A DNA stretch of 64,000 nt from Streptomyces sp. WZ-12 (GTDB lineage: Bacteria; Actinomycetota; Actinomycetes; Streptomycetales; Streptomycetaceae), in contig NZ_CP118574.1 of NCBI RefSeq assembly GCF_028898845.1, forward strand, positions 558,001 to 622,000, written 5' to 3'. The translations under genes and the position numbers were made by a program. Numbering within the stretch: the stretch's first letter is position 1; every line of letters starts with the position of its first letter. This document shows, piece by piece, positions 37,113-46,370 of the stretch. The notes below the pieces were generated by a model. It saw only the letters and a list, made by a program, of their open reading frames with translations, was not told the DNA's origin and made no database searches.

Positions 37113-38219
37113 CTAGGGCATGACCAGGACCGGCTTGATCACGGATCCGTCCCGTGCCTGCGCGGCGGCATCGTTGATCTCCTCGAACGGGAACCGCTGG
37201 ATCAGCCGGTCGAAGGGCAGGCGGCCCTCCCGGTGCAGTTCGATCAGTTGGGGCAGGAACAGCTGCGGATTGCTGTCGCCCTGGTTGGTACCCAGCAGCC
37301 GGATACCGCGTACGAGCAAGTCCGGTACGTCGACGGATATGGTCGAGCCCAACGGCGGCGCACCGACCACGACGCAGGTGCTGGCCGAGGCCAGGGAGGC
37401 AATCGAATCTTCCAGCGCGGTCACTCGGCCGCTCGTCTCGATGACGTAGTCGGCTCCGACGCCTCCGGTCAGCTCTCGCACTGCCTTGGACACATCGACC
37501 TCGGTGGCGTTGACGATGTCCGCGGCCCCGAGTTCCCGGGCCAGCTCAAGCCGCGCTGGGTTGACGTCCACGGCCACGACACGCGACACGGCGGTCAGTT
37601 GAGCTCCCATGACCGCGGCCAGTCCCACGCCACCGGCACCCATCACCACCAAAGTACTGCCCGCGGCCGGTTGAGCCACGTTGAGGACGGCTCCCACGCC
37701 GGTCTGCACGCTGCACCCGAGTGGTGCGAGAACGTCCAGATCGATGTCGTCAGGCGCCTTGATTGCCGACCTGGCCTGCACGAGCGCGTGGTGGGCAAAC
37801 GAGGACTGCCCGAAGAAGTGGCCGTGCATCGCCCCCGCCCCATGTGTGATCGGGGCGGAACCGTCCAGGCGCGACCCACCGAGCAGGTTCAGTTCCGTCC
37901 AGTGGTCGCAATACACGGGCCGTCCCGCCCCACAACCGGCGCACGCTCCGCACGAGTTGAAGCTGATCAACACGCAATCACCGGGCGTGAAGTTCCCGAC
38001 CTGTGAACCGACGGCCTCGACCACGCCCACACCCTCGTGGCCCAGGACGGCGGGAAGGGGAAACGGAGTGGAACCCCGTTGCACGCTCAGGTCCGTGTGG
38101 CACAGCCCGACAGCGACGATCCGCACGATCATCTCGTCCAGTTGAGGATCATCAAGCGTGACCTCGACGAGCTCGAAGGGTGCGCCCTGAGCTTCCACGA
38201 CAGCCGCTGTGGTCTTCAT
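37113..38219 (-). CDS. zinc-dependent alcohol dehydrogenase (aryl-alcohol type)
   Basis: A 368-aa medium-chain alcohol dehydrogenase. Catalytic zinc ligands appear in GLCHTD (Cys about 38), LGHEGVGVV (His about 61) and LGCSVQTG (Cys about 168). The structural zinc has four Cys in CGACAGCGAGRPVYC (about 91-105), and the NAD motif is GAGGVGLAAV at about 194. The pattern is closest to benzyl/aryl-alcohol dehydrogenases. It is the last gene of the gentisate operon (32 bp after the isomerase gene), so a hydroxybenzyl-alcohol-type substrate feeding the pathway is plausible; this is inference. Confidence 0.9.
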   Translation of the reverse strand: MKTTAAVVEAQGAPFELVEVTLDDPQLDEMIVRIVAVGLCHTDLSVQRGSTPFPLPAVLGHEGVGVVEAVGSQVGNFTPGDCVLISFNSCGACAGCGAGRPVYCDHWTELNLLGGSRLDGSAPITHGAGAMHGHFFGQSSFAHHALVQARSAIKAPDDIDLDVLAPLGCSVQTGVGAVLNVAQPAAGSTLVVMGAGGVGLAAVMGAQLTAVSRVVAVDVNPARLELARELGAADIVNATEVDVSKAVRELTGGVGADYVIETSGRVTALEDSIASLASASTCVVVGAPPLGSTISVDVPDLLVRGIRLLGTNQGDSNPQLFLPQLIELHREGRLPFDRLIQRFPFEEINDAAAQARDGSVIKPVLVMP

Positions 38220-38250
38220 CGTCGTCCTTCTGGTGGGATGCCGAGCATGG

Positions 38251-38961
38251 TCACAGCCACGGCGGAAGTTCTGGGAGCGGGTCTCCCGCAGTCGTTACGA
38301 GTTGCGGGTGTGTGCCCCTGCCGGTGAGCCAGCGGGCGAGGTCGGCGGCCGTACCCTCCGCGACGACGTCGCCGTCCGCGAAGGTGTTCACCGCGCGGTC
38401 GGTGGCCCTCGCGCTCACCTCCACCAGTTGCGCCGTGCGCCGCCTCGTCACGGCATCGGTGATCAGCGCGTCGGTGAAGTCGGCGGGGAAGCCTGCGAAG
38501 TCGGCGCCGGACCGCAGGTCAGTCGCATGGACCCACAGCTCGCGGCTGCGCAGCCAGGGGATGACTGTCGCCGGAACGGTGCGCCCCTGCGCGGTGACGA
38601 CCTCGGCCCGCCAGCCCGCGCAGGTGAGCCGTTCGAGCGCGATGGACAACCGCACCTGTTCCTCCTCGACGAAGGCGCGCAGCCGCGCCGCCGACCAGAG
38701 AGTCCCCGCCTCGATCTCCTCGTCCCGCGCTGACGGGCTCGGGTACATGGGCGTCAGTTCCCCGGTCGCCGCCCAGTGCGTCAGGCGGGCAAGCGCTCGC
38801 GCGTTGTGGCCGACATGGGACAGCACATGCTTGCGGGTCCAGCCGGGCAGGGCGCTCGGCTCCTCCAGTTCCTCGTCGCCCAAGTTCCGCAGCGCGCACA
38901 GGAAGTACTCGTGTCCCTCGGTCATCCAGGGAAGGTGCCGGGACGTCGGCGGGTGCATCAT
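38251..38961 (-). CDS. mycothiol-dependent maleylpyruvate isomerase
   Basis: A 236-aa DinB-fold enzyme that isomerises maleylpyruvate to fumarylpyruvate using mycothiol, the step after gentisate ring cleavage. The N-terminal helix bundle has LPGWTRKHVLSHVGHNARAL with the metal His near 49, and the remaining ligands lie in RSRELWVHATDL (E-x3-H, about 146-150). The C-terminal domain ends with the usual LARWLTGRG. ATG 38961 overlaps the stop of the hydrolase gene (ATGA); a second ATG follows directly at 38958. Its presence fits an actinomycete, as glutathione is absent there. Confidence 0.9.
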   Translation of the reverse strand: MMHPPTSRHLPWMTEGHEYFLCALRNLGDEELEEPSALPGWTRKHVLSHVGHNARALARLTHWAATGELTPMYPSPSARDEEIEAGTLWSAARLRAFVEEEQVRLSIALERLTCAGWRAEVVTAQGRTVPATVIPWLRSRELWVHATDLRSGADFAGFPADFTDALITDAVTRRRTAQLVEVSARATDRAVNTFADGDVVAEGTAADLARWLTGRGTHPQLVTTAGDPLPELPPWL

Positions 38962-39785
38962 GACGTCGTGCCTTTCCGTACGGGGGTGACCAGTTCGCCG
39001 ATGCCCTCGATGCGGGTGACCATGGTCTGTCCGTCCCGCAAGTAGCGCGGCGGCTTGCGGGCGTGTCCCACTCCCCCGGTGGTGCCGGTGGCGATCAGGT
39101 CGCCGGGGTTGAGGGTGAGGATCGTGGAGACGTAGCTGATCAGGTCGGCCGCGTCGAAGAGCAGGTCGCCGATGTTCGACTTCTGTACGACCTCGTCGTC
39201 GATGGCGCAGCTGATCTCGGCGTCCTGGGTGAGCTCGTCCGGGGTTGCCAGGTAGGGACCGAGGGGGGTGGTCGCCTCCCACGTCTTGCCCTGCAGCCAT
39301 TCTCGGGTTCGGAACTGCCAGTCGCGCAATGTCACGTCGTTGAGGATTGTGTATCCGGCGATGGCCGCCTCGGCGGTTGCCCGATCCGCGCGCCGGACAC
39401 GCTGCCCGACGACGGCGACCAACTCCGCCTCCCAGTCCACCTCCCCGGACTCCGACGGCAGCGTCAACGGGTCGTTCGGCCCGATGAGGGCCTCGGGGAA
39501 CTTGGCGAACAGGGTCGGGAATTCGGGCAGATCGCGACCCATCTCCGTGATGTGGCTGCGGTAGTTCAGGCCCACGCAGACGATCTTTCCGGGCTGCGGG
39601 ATCACGGGCGCGAGCCGGGAGGGCACAACTCGAAGGCGGTCGCCGACGGCTCCCGCGGCGTGTGCCTGCCAGTCGGCCCTGGCGAGGAGGCTTCCGACGT
39701 CCCCGGGGCCGACGTCGACGTAGGTGTCGCCCTCGACGCGGACTGTGCGGAGCCCGTTGTCGGTGCGGATGCTGGCCAGCTTCAT
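38958..39785 (-). CDS. fumarylpyruvate hydrolase (FAH family)
   Basis: A 275-aa fumarylacetoacetate-hydrolase-fold enzyme, expected to split fumarylpyruvate into fumarate and pyruvate. Motifs include GKIVCVGLNYRSHITEMG (about 66-83), metal ligands in SGEVDWEAELVAVVG (about 118-130) and LNDVTLRDWQ (about 153-162), and the end DLIATGTTGGVGHARKPP. It overlaps both neighbours by ATGA, so the three ring-cleavage enzymes are made in step. Confidence 0.92.
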   Translation of the reverse strand: MKLASIRTDNGLRTVRVEGDTYVDVGPGDVGSLLARADWQAHAAGAVGDRLRVVPSRLAPVIPQPGKIVCVGLNYRSHITEMGRDLPEFPTLFAKFPEALIGPNDPLTLPSESGEVDWEAELVAVVGQRVRRADRATAEAAIAGYTILNDVTLRDWQFRTREWLQGKTWEATTPLGPYLATPDELTQDAEISCAIDDEVVQKSNIGDLLFDAADLISYVSTILTLNPGDLIATGTTGGVGHARKPPRYLRDGQTMVTRIEGIGELVTPVRKGTTS

Positions 39786-40897
39786 GCCTGGGCCCCTTCG
39801 TGGTGGGAGCGGTGCAGGTGCAGTCGTTCCAAGATGGGTGCGTCGGTGAACCGGAACAGGTCCAGGCCGGCCTCGGTGGCCAGGGTCAGGGCCTGCCAGG
39901 AGGGCACGACGAACAGGTCGCCGCGTTCGACGGTCCAGCGGGTTTGCCCGACGGTGATCTCGCCGGCGCCGTCGAAGACCTGGAAGACGGAGGAGCCGAC
40001 CTCGCGGTGCGCCGCAGTCGTGGTGTCCGGCGCCAGGCGGTGGAACTCGGCGCGCAGCGTGGGCAGGACATCGCCGCCGGTGGTCGGGTTGGTGTAGCGG
40101 ACCGCCGCATGGCCGGGCTCGACGGTCGCCGTGTGTCCCTCCGCCTCCAAGGCCAGCTGCTCGGCGAGCGCCCGATCCGTGTGTTCCCATCGGTAGGCGA
40201 GGAGTGGGGTCGCGGGAGTGGGCTGGAGGTGGGTCAGCGGCCGCAGGCCAGGGTGCGCCCACAGCCGTTCGGAGTTGGAGCGCTCCAGTGCCGCGCGGGT
40301 GACCGCCTGGTCCGGTCCGAACTCGAAGAACGTCGCGTCGGTGTAGTGCTGGAAGGGGATGTCGAGTCCGTCGATCCAGGCCATCGCCCCTTCGCTGCGG
40401 TTGTGGTGACCGTGCCAGTGCCAACCGGCCTGCGGGAGGAAGTCCCCGCGCCGCATGGCAACCGAATCGCCGTTCACCACGGTCCAGACGCCCTCGCCCT
40501 CGACCACGAAGCGGAAGGCGTTCTGGGTGTGCCGGTGAACCGGCGCGTCCTCCTGCGGGTTGAGGTACTGGATCGCTGCCCAGAGCGTCGGGGTCGCGAA
40601 CGGCTGACCGCCAAGTCCGGGGTTGGCCAAGGCGATCGCGCGGCGTTCACCGCCGCGGCCGACCGGGACGAGCTGTCCCGCCTGCTCCGCCACCGGCAGC
40701 AGGTCCTTCCAGCGCCAGCGATGCGGTCGCGCCTGCGACAGCGGATGCGTCGGCATCAGCTCACCGATCTCGGTCCACAGCGGAACGAGGAGCTGCCGCT
40801 CGAAGTCACGGTACAGAGCCTCCAGTTGAGGAGTTCGTTCGGGCTGGTCGGCGGCGTCGGTGGCTTCAACGCGCACCGGTGAGGTCGTGGGTGTCAT
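39782..40897 (-). CDS. gentisate 1,2-dioxygenase
   Basis: A 371-aa bicupin ring-cleavage dioxygenase. The N-terminal cupin has the iron ligands in PVHRHTQNAFRFVVEGEG (two His) and the later His in WHWHGHHN (about 155-160). The second cupin (about 280-345) is partly degenerate, as usual in the family. The DFLPQAGWHWHGHHN and YLNPQEDAPVHRHTQNAF patterns are specific to gentisate dioxygenases. It converts gentisate to maleylpyruvate with Fe(II) and oxygen. It is the first gene of the operon; GGGAGGAC precedes the ATG at 40897. It is divergent from the IclR regulator. No gene that makes gentisate (salicylate or 3-hydroxybenzoate hydroxylase) is in this window. Confidence 0.93.
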   Translation of the reverse strand: MTPTTSPVRVEATDAADQPERTPQLEALYRDFERQLLVPLWTEIGELMPTHPLSQARPHRWRWKDLLPVAEQAGQLVPVGRGGERRAIALANPGLGGQPFATPTLWAAIQYLNPQEDAPVHRHTQNAFRFVVEGEGVWTVVNGDSVAMRRGDFLPQAGWHWHGHHNRSEGAMAWIDGLDIPFQHYTDATFFEFGPDQAVTRAALERSNSERLWAHPGLRPLTHLQPTPATPLLAYRWEHTDRALAEQLALEAEGHTATVEPGHAAVRYTNPTTGGDVLPTLRAEFHRLAPDTTTAAHREVGSSVFQVFDGAGEITVGQTRWTVERGDLFVVPSWQALTLATEAGLDLFRFTDAPILERLHLHRSHHEGAQA

Positions 40898-40919
40898 GCG
40901 TGTCCTCCCGAATTCGAGT

Positions 40920-40987
40920 CGGCAGCGCTGCCGCTGCTCCGGATCGCGTCACCAGCTTCGGCGAAATTCCCTGAGCCGGAATAGGCT
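40920..40987. promoter_or_regulatory. palindrome and leaderless promoter between gentisate operon and IclR gene
   Basis: A perfect 14-bp palindrome CGGCAGCGCTGCCG (40920-40933) is 22 bp upstream of the dioxygenase start. TAGGCT (40982-40987) lies 8 nt before the IclR ATG and suits a leaderless transcript. The palindrome is the best candidate for the regulator site. Confidence 0.5.
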
Positions 40988-40995
40988 TTTCTGCT

Positions 40996-41739
40996 ATGCG
41001 GAATCAACCCCACTACCGGATCGCTTCCGTCGACCATGCGTTGCATCTGGCGACCCTGCTTCAGCAGGAGGGACCGCTGCGGGTCAGTGATGCGGCCGAG
41101 CGGCTGGGCGTGTCGCCCTCCACCGCGCATCGACTGCTCGCGATGCTCGTGTACCGCGGCTTCGCCGAGCAGCGACCGGACCGGTTGTACGAAGCCGGTG
41201 ACGTCCTTCGCCCCGTGGCCGCGTCCCAGGCACCGGTGGCGCTGCTCCGTCAGGTAGCCATCCCCCACCTCCACGAACTCGTCGCACGCGTGGGGGAATC
41301 CGTCAACCTCGTGGTCCTGGCAGGGACCGACGCCCGGTTCGTCGCAACCGCGGAGAGTCCGCAGGTCCTGCGCGTGGGCAGCAGGGTGGGCCAGACGCTG
41401 CCCGCCCGGCTCGCCTCCGCCGGCAGGGCCGTCCTGGCAGCGCTTTCGACCGACCAGGTCGCCGGGCTCTACGAGGGAGCCGAAGGCGTGGACCTTGAGA
41501 GGCTGCACCGCGAACTCGCACTCATACGCAAGCGCGGCTTCGCAATCAATGACCAGCGCACAGAGTCCGGGCTGACCGCCCTCGGGACCGTCTTGCACGA
41601 TCCGGACGGGCTGCCCGTCGCGGGGGTAGCCATCGCCATGCCGACGGTGCGCTTCGACCGGGACCGCGTCCCGTCCTGGGTGAGTGCGCTGAAGGCGACC
41701 GTCTCCGAGATCGAGCGCGAGTTGTACAACGCGCCCTGA
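40996..41739 (+). CDS. IclR-family regulator of the gentisate operon
   Basis: A 247-aa regulator. The N-terminal winged helix (about 10-65) reads LRVSDAAERLGVSPSTAHRL then LAMLVYRGFAEQ, and the C-terminal effector domain holds RVGQTLPARLASAGRAVLAAL and SGLTALGTVLHDPDGLPVAG, both typical. IclR members of this type respond to aromatic acids. Divergent transcription from the gentisate dioxygenase with a 98-bp shared gap supports direct control. ATG 40996 is supported by the leaderless promoter. Confidence 0.92.
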   Translation: MRNQPHYRIASVDHALHLATLLQQEGPLRVSDAAERLGVSPSTAHRLLAMLVYRGFAEQRPDRLYEAGDVLRPVAASQAPVALLRQVAIPHLHELVARVGESVNLVVLAGTDARFVATAESPQVLRVGSRVGQTLPARLASAGRAVLAALSTDQVAGLYEGAEGVDLERLHRELALIRKRGFAINDQRTESGLTALGTVLHDPDGLPVAGVAIAMPTVRFDRDRVPSWVSALKATVSEIERELYNAP

Positions 41740-41834
41740 CACTCCCCGAACCGGCGACGCCGCCTCGCATCTCGCGCAAGGACGGTGCGCCGGTACTGCT
41801 CCTCGCTCGCGGCGGTGGTCCTCATCCGGCCGAC

Positions 41835-41864
41835 GTGCCCTGCGAACTGGGGACAGCAGGGCAC
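41835..41864. terminator. bidirectional hairpin between IclR and aldehyde dehydrogenase genes
   Basis: GTGCCCTGC (41835-41843) pairs with GCAGGGCAC (41856-41864) over a 12-nt loop between two convergent genes. Confidence 0.7.
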
Positions 41865-41884
41865 ACGCCTGGGGCCTGTTCCTG

Positions 41885-43363
41885 TCAGTCGCCGCGGGCG
41901 GGCGCCGGGTGGACAAGGTGCTTGGTCTCCTGGAACTCCTCAAGTCCGCGCGTGCCGTTCAGCCGCCCCATCCCTGACTGCTTGAACCCGCCTTCCTCGA
42001 ACTGGTCGTGGACGACGGCCCACGTGTTGGTCCACACCGTGCCCGCCTTGATCTCACGGGCAACACGCAACGGCCGGTCCACATCCCGCGTCCAGATCGA
42101 CGCGGCAAGCCCGTACTCCGTGGCGTTGGCCCGCCCGATCGCCTCGGCCTCCGCGTCGAAGACCTCGAACGTGGCGACCGGTCCGAACACCTCCTGCTGC
42201 ACGATCGGGGCGGACACGTCTTCGACCTCGACCAGCGACGGGTGGATGAACGCGCCTCTACGGACGCCCTGGAGCAACACGTTGGCGTAGGAGGCAGCGT
42301 CGGCGACGAAGTTCTCGACGCGCTCGGCGTTGCGTTCGTCGATCATTGCGCCCATCTCGCTGTTCGGGTCGTCGCCGGGGCCGACCTTCACGGCTTCCAG
42401 TGAAGCGGTCATCCGGCGGCGCAGTTCGTCCGCGATACCGCGCTGCGCCAGGATGCGACTGCCGGTCATGCAGAACTGGCCGGTGAACGTCGTAACCGCC
42501 TTGGTCAGTACGGGTACCGTCGCGTCCAGGTCGGCGTCATCGAAGACGATCATCGGGCTCTTGCCGCCGAGTTCCAGGGACAGCGACTTGAGGGTGGCCG
42601 ACGCCAACTCCATGATCTTCCGGCCGACCGTGGTGGAACCCGTGTAGCTGATCACGTCCACCTCCGGCGAGGAAGCCAGCAGCGACGCACCTTCGTTGCC
42701 GGTCTCGGTGAAAATGTTCAGAACGCCGGTCGGAAGGCTCTTGGTCCGCGCGGCAAGCTCGCTGATCAGGCCGTTGACAAGACCCGTCTGCCCCGGCAGT
42801 TTCATGGTGACGGTGCATCCCGCGGCCAGAGCCGGGGCGAAGGACCGCACCGCCAACACGACCGGGGAGTTCCACGGGGCGATGACCGCGGCAACGCCGG
42901 CCGCCTCTCGCAAAGTCATCGAGTACAGCCCCGGCTTCACCTCGGCGGCTCCACCGTGATCGCTCAGAGCGAGGGCCGCGTAGTAACGCAGCTTCGGGAT
43001 CGTCAGGTCGATCTCGAAGGCCGCTTCACCGAGGATCTTGCCGTTTTCGCGCGCAAGCAGCGTGCTGAACTCCTCGCGGCGCTCCTCCAGTAGGGCGGCC
43101 ATCTCGCACAGGGCCCTGGCCCTCAGGTGCCGGTCCCGGGACCAATCAGTGGTGTCAAAGGCCATGCGGGCGGCCGTGATCGCCTTCCTCGCCTCCTCCG
43201 CTCCTCCGTCCGCAAAGGTGCCCAGCACTTCGCCGGTGGCAGGGTTGAGGGACTCGCTGTGCCGGACGGAGTCGGTCCATTGACCGGCGATGAAGTGGCG
43301 GGCGTGGGGCAGATGAAGGCCCTCCTCCACGATGGGGTTGCCGAAGCGGTTGTTGCCAGTCAT
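41885..43363 (-). CDS. aldehyde dehydrogenase, aromatic-aldehyde type
   Basis: A 492-aa NAD(P)-dependent aldehyde dehydrogenase. Motifs: VIAPWNSPVV (about 145), TGSTTVGRKI (about 230), catalytic Glu in SLELGGKSP (about 253), Cys in FTGQFCMTGSR (about 287), and EVFGPVATFEVF near 385. Position beside a gentisate operon with an alcohol dehydrogenase suggests it oxidises an aromatic aldehyde made by that enzyme; this is inference. The start at 43363 is preferred because GGAGG lies 10 nt upstream; ATG 43396 would have its purine stretch touching the start. Its own promoter region carries a tandem repeat. Confidence 0.9.
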   Translation of the reverse strand: MTGNNRFGNPIVEEGLHLPHARHFIAGQWTDSVRHSESLNPATGEVLGTFADGGAEEARKAITAARMAFDTTDWSRDRHLRARALCEMAALLEERREEFSTLLARENGKILGEAAFEIDLTIPKLRYYAALALSDHGGAAEVKPGLYSMTLREAAGVAAVIAPWNSPVVLAVRSFAPALAAGCTVTMKLPGQTGLVNGLISELAARTKSLPTGVLNIFTETGNEGASLLASSPEVDVISYTGSTTVGRKIMELASATLKSLSLELGGKSPMIVFDDADLDATVPVLTKAVTTFTGQFCMTGSRILAQRGIADELRRRMTASLEAVKVGPGDDPNSEMGAMIDERNAERVENFVADAASYANVLLQGVRRGAFIHPSLVEVEDVSAPIVQQEVFGPVATFEVFDAEAEAIGRANATEYGLAASIWTRDVDRPLRVAREIKAGTVWTNTWAVVHDQFEEGGFKQSGMGRLNGTRGLEEFQETKHLVHPAPARGD

Positions 43364-43456
43364 GACGGGACGGCCTCCGTATCCGTGAGCTGTCATCCTT
43401 CGGTCCGGCCCTGAGGTCGAACGGCATTGACACTACGAAGGTCCGCGGAGGACGAA

Positions 43457-43480
43457 ATCGGTCACCGTATCGGTCAGCGA
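43457..43480. repeat. 12-bp tandem repeat upstream of the aldehyde dehydrogenase
   Basis: ATCGGTCACCGT (43457-43468) is followed directly by ATCGGTCAGCGA (43469-43480), 94 bp upstream of the dehydrogenase start. It may be a binding site for a regulator, possibly the LAL protein encoded just upstream (inference). Confidence 0.55.
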
Positions 43481-43586
43481 CCGGTTGCGTATCCGGACGG
43501 CCCGGAGCTGGATCCCGGAACCGTTCGAGGCGAGCGGGCAGACGTCGCATCGGCAGATCTCTCACCAAGTCGCGCGAGGCCACAGG

Positions 43587-46355
43587 TCAGCCGATCAAGC
43601 GCAGCCCGCCCTCGAAGTCGACGCGAGCGAGGTCGGCGCGCGAGACGATGCCGAGCTTCGGGAACACGTTGGCCAGGTGGTGGCCCACCGTCCGGGGACT
43701 GATCAGCAACCGTGCGCCGATTTCCCGGTTGGTGAGTCCTTCGGCTGCCAGGCGGGCGACTCGTAGTTCCTGCGGGGTGAGGATCGGGACCGTGTCTCGG
43801 ACCTCGGTGGCAGTGCCGCGCGGCTGCTGTCCGGTCAGCTCTTGCTCGGCCTGGACACGAGCGAGCAACGGAGCCGCGTCGAGCCTGCGGAAGGTCTCGG
43901 CCGCTTCAGCGAGTTGGATCCGGGCATCCGCGCGACGGCGGGCCCTGCGCAGCCATTCGCCATACAGCAGGCGTGTGCGGGCGTAGTTGAAGGGCCGGGA
44001 CGCGGCCCCCGGCACCTCAAGCGCCAGCCGGAACTGTCTCTCCGCCTCTGCTCCCGAAGCCAGCAGGGCATGGGCGACGTGCATCGCGGAGATGACCCAA
44101 TCAGCTTTGGTGCGCTCGGCGCAGCGTCTGAGCAACCGCGCCTGATGCTCGGCCGTGGTCAACTGCCCTGCCTGGACTGCGGCCTCGACACTGTCCAGCG
44201 CAGTGAGAACCGCGAAGGTGGGATGCGCCGAGTGATGCCCCTTCTCGGTGAGGCGGACGAGTCGGTCCAGTGCTTGCTCGGCCCGGCCCGCGAAGAGTGC
44301 CGACATTCCCAGGTTCCACTCGGCGGCCGCGCTCAGTGCGCGCGCTCCTCGTGGCACCGACTGCTCGAAGGTCCTGGCGGCGTACTCCGCGACTGCCTGC
44401 TCGTCGCCCCGGACGGCCGCTAGCCATCCGAGGCAGTTGCGGCACTGCGACGCCAGATGATCCGCGCCGACCTCCTCGGCCAACTGGAGCCCCTCGATGG
44501 CGTTCACCGTGGCCGAGGCCCAACGGCCCTGGGCAATCTTCAGCGTCACCGTTTGGGCCAGCGCCAGAGCCAAGGTGATGACCTGGTCCGTGTGTCGCAG
44601 CTTGTCGATCTTGCGATGGAGCGCCTCGTCCAGGACACCCTCAATACCCCAGGCCACGCCGAGCGGTGCCGGGGGCATCAGGCGCCAGGAACTGCTGCTG
44701 AGCCAGTCAGCGGTCTCCCCCGTGGGGACGAGAACCCGGCCGTGAGCATCGGCGCCGCACTCGCAGTCCCATGCCCACCATTGCCGCAGTAGCGCCAGCG
44801 GGTCGGCGTTCGGGAATTCAGCTTGTGGGAGCTGTAGGAGATGTTCCATCGCCGCACTCTGCAATCCGCTCTGACCGGCCGACCAAGCCGCCCGCACGGC
44901 CATGCTGCCGAGCTTGAACGCCTGCCCAGGGTCAGCCACCAGGTCCCTATCGCGGATCAGGTACCGGTAGGCGCTTTCCAGGTCACCGTGCGCGAACTCG
45001 ATCATCCCGCGCAGCCCGTCGCTGAATCCCGCGACCGCGGACTCGCTGGACATTCCCTCGGCCCGTTCCAGCATTCCCCTTGCCACGTCAACCTGCCCGG
45101 CCTCCCAGGCCGCTCCCGCACCGTGAGCCAGGCGCCTGGCGCCATCCTCTGCGGACGGGGAAAGCATCGCAGCGCGCCGCAGGGCACGGGCGGCCGAGGC
45201 GCAGCCGCCGCGTGCCCAGGAAAGGTGGGCCGACTGTTCCAACAGCCGGGCCGCCTCCTCGTCAGATCCTCCGGCGGCCTCCGCAGCCGCAGCGAGGTGC
45301 CAGGGGCGTAGCTCGTCGGCCATCTCGCCGGTCAACACGGAGGCGAGGGCGCGATGAACGACCTGCCGGTCGGCCAGCAGCGCCTCCTCGTAGACCACCG
45401 CTCTTATCAACGGGTGCCTGAAACCGATCCACTCCCCCGCGCGCACGGTGAGCAGGCCGGAGCGCAACGCCTCGTCCCAGGCCGCCGAGTCGAGGCCGAG
45501 CATGCCGCCGGCTTGGCGCACGGTGTTGCGATCACCGCGGTCCTCGGCGGCAGTGAGCAGGAGCGCGGTACGGGCAGGCGGAGACAGGTCTGCGATCTGG
45601 ATGCCGAAGGCGCGGCGGAGGCGCGGTCCGACGGCGATCTGTTCGCCGTCGAGGGGGTGCGTGGAGATGTCTCCGGCCGCCATGGAGACAGGCAGTTCCT
45701 GGAGCGCCAACGGATTGCCAGCCGCAGCGCGAACGACGTACCGGATCACGGCCTCGTCCGCATCGGGAGCCGCGGTGCCGACCAGGAGCCGGGCGTCTTC
45801 GCCGTCGAGTCCCCTGATTTCCCTCGCCGGTAGTTCCTCCCAAGGGCCATCGGCTGGATCGTCTCGGCCGGTCAGGAGAACGACCACGGATTCGTTGCGC
45901 AGCCGACGGGCTACGAAGGCCAGACACTGCGCGGAGGGTTCGTCCAACCATTGGGCGTCATCGGCCATGATCAGAAGCGGTCGTATCTCGGCAAGCTCCC
46001 CCACCAACGTCAGTACAGCCACGCCTATGAGGAATCTGTTCGGTGCGTCACCGCTGATTCCAAGGGCTCCGTTCAAGGCGTTGGCCTGGGGCTCCGGGAG
46101 GGTGCTGATCCTCTCCATCACTGGCAGGAGCAGTTCGTGCAGTGCAGCGAACGCCAGCCCCGACTCCAGACGAGTACCACGGCACGTCAGTACGGTGAAG
46201 TCCTCCGCGGCGGCTTTGGCCGTGTAGCCGAGCAGTGCGGTCTTGCCTATGCCCGGATCGCCCCAGAGCACCCAGGCCGCCCCCTGCCCTTGACGAGCGT
46301 CGTCAAGGAGCCGGTCAAGGGCTGCCTGCTCCTGGCGCCGTCCGTACAGGTCCAT
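43587..46355 (-). CDS. LAL-type LuxR-family transcriptional regulator
   Basis: A 922-aa regulator with the same layout as the LAL at 1657-4428 but only distantly similar. The start MDLYGRRQEQAALDRLL leads to Walker A GDPGIGKTAL at about 32-41, Walker B PLLIMADDAQW near 128, a long helical repeat region, and a C-terminal LuxR helix-turn-helix LTNREIGARLLISPRTVGHH near 880. The last helix reads ANVFPKLGI, a small variant on the usual YKVFPKLGI. The gene is upstream of, and in line with, the aldehyde dehydrogenase gene (223 bp gap) and may regulate it or the gentisate operon. The ATG at 46355 is 9 nt from a TACAAT box. Confidence 0.92.
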   Translation of the reverse strand: MDLYGRRQEQAALDRLLDDARQGQGAAWVLWGDPGIGKTALLGYTAKAAAEDFTVLTCRGTRLESGLAFAALHELLLPVMERISTLPEPQANALNGALGISGDAPNRFLIGVAVLTLVGELAEIRPLLIMADDAQWLDEPSAQCLAFVARRLRNESVVVLLTGRDDPADGPWEELPAREIRGLDGEDARLLVGTAAPDADEAVIRYVVRAAAGNPLALQELPVSMAAGDISTHPLDGEQIAVGPRLRRAFGIQIADLSPPARTALLLTAAEDRGDRNTVRQAGGMLGLDSAAWDEALRSGLLTVRAGEWIGFRHPLIRAVVYEEALLADRQVVHRALASVLTGEMADELRPWHLAAAAEAAGGSDEEAARLLEQSAHLSWARGGCASAARALRRAAMLSPSAEDGARRLAHGAGAAWEAGQVDVARGMLERAEGMSSESAVAGFSDGLRGMIEFAHGDLESAYRYLIRDRDLVADPGQAFKLGSMAVRAAWSAGQSGLQSAAMEHLLQLPQAEFPNADPLALLRQWWAWDCECGADAHGRVLVPTGETADWLSSSSWRLMPPAPLGVAWGIEGVLDEALHRKIDKLRHTDQVITLALALAQTVTLKIAQGRWASATVNAIEGLQLAEEVGADHLASQCRNCLGWLAAVRGDEQAVAEYAARTFEQSVPRGARALSAAAEWNLGMSALFAGRAEQALDRLVRLTEKGHHSAHPTFAVLTALDSVEAAVQAGQLTTAEHQARLLRRCAERTKADWVISAMHVAHALLASGAEAERQFRLALEVPGAASRPFNYARTRLLYGEWLRRARRRADARIQLAEAAETFRRLDAAPLLARVQAEQELTGQQPRGTATEVRDTVPILTPQELRVARLAAEGLTNREIGARLLISPRTVGHHLANVFPKLGIVSRADLARVDFEGGLRLIG

Positions 46356-46364
46356 TTAGTTGAA

Positions 46365-46370
46365 ATTGTA
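46365..46370 (-). promoter_or_regulatory. -10 box TACAAT for the LAL gene
   Basis: TACAAT (minus strand) is one base from the TATAAT consensus and lies 9 nt before the ATG at 46355 with no ribosome binding site between them, again a leaderless arrangement. Confidence 0.5.
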
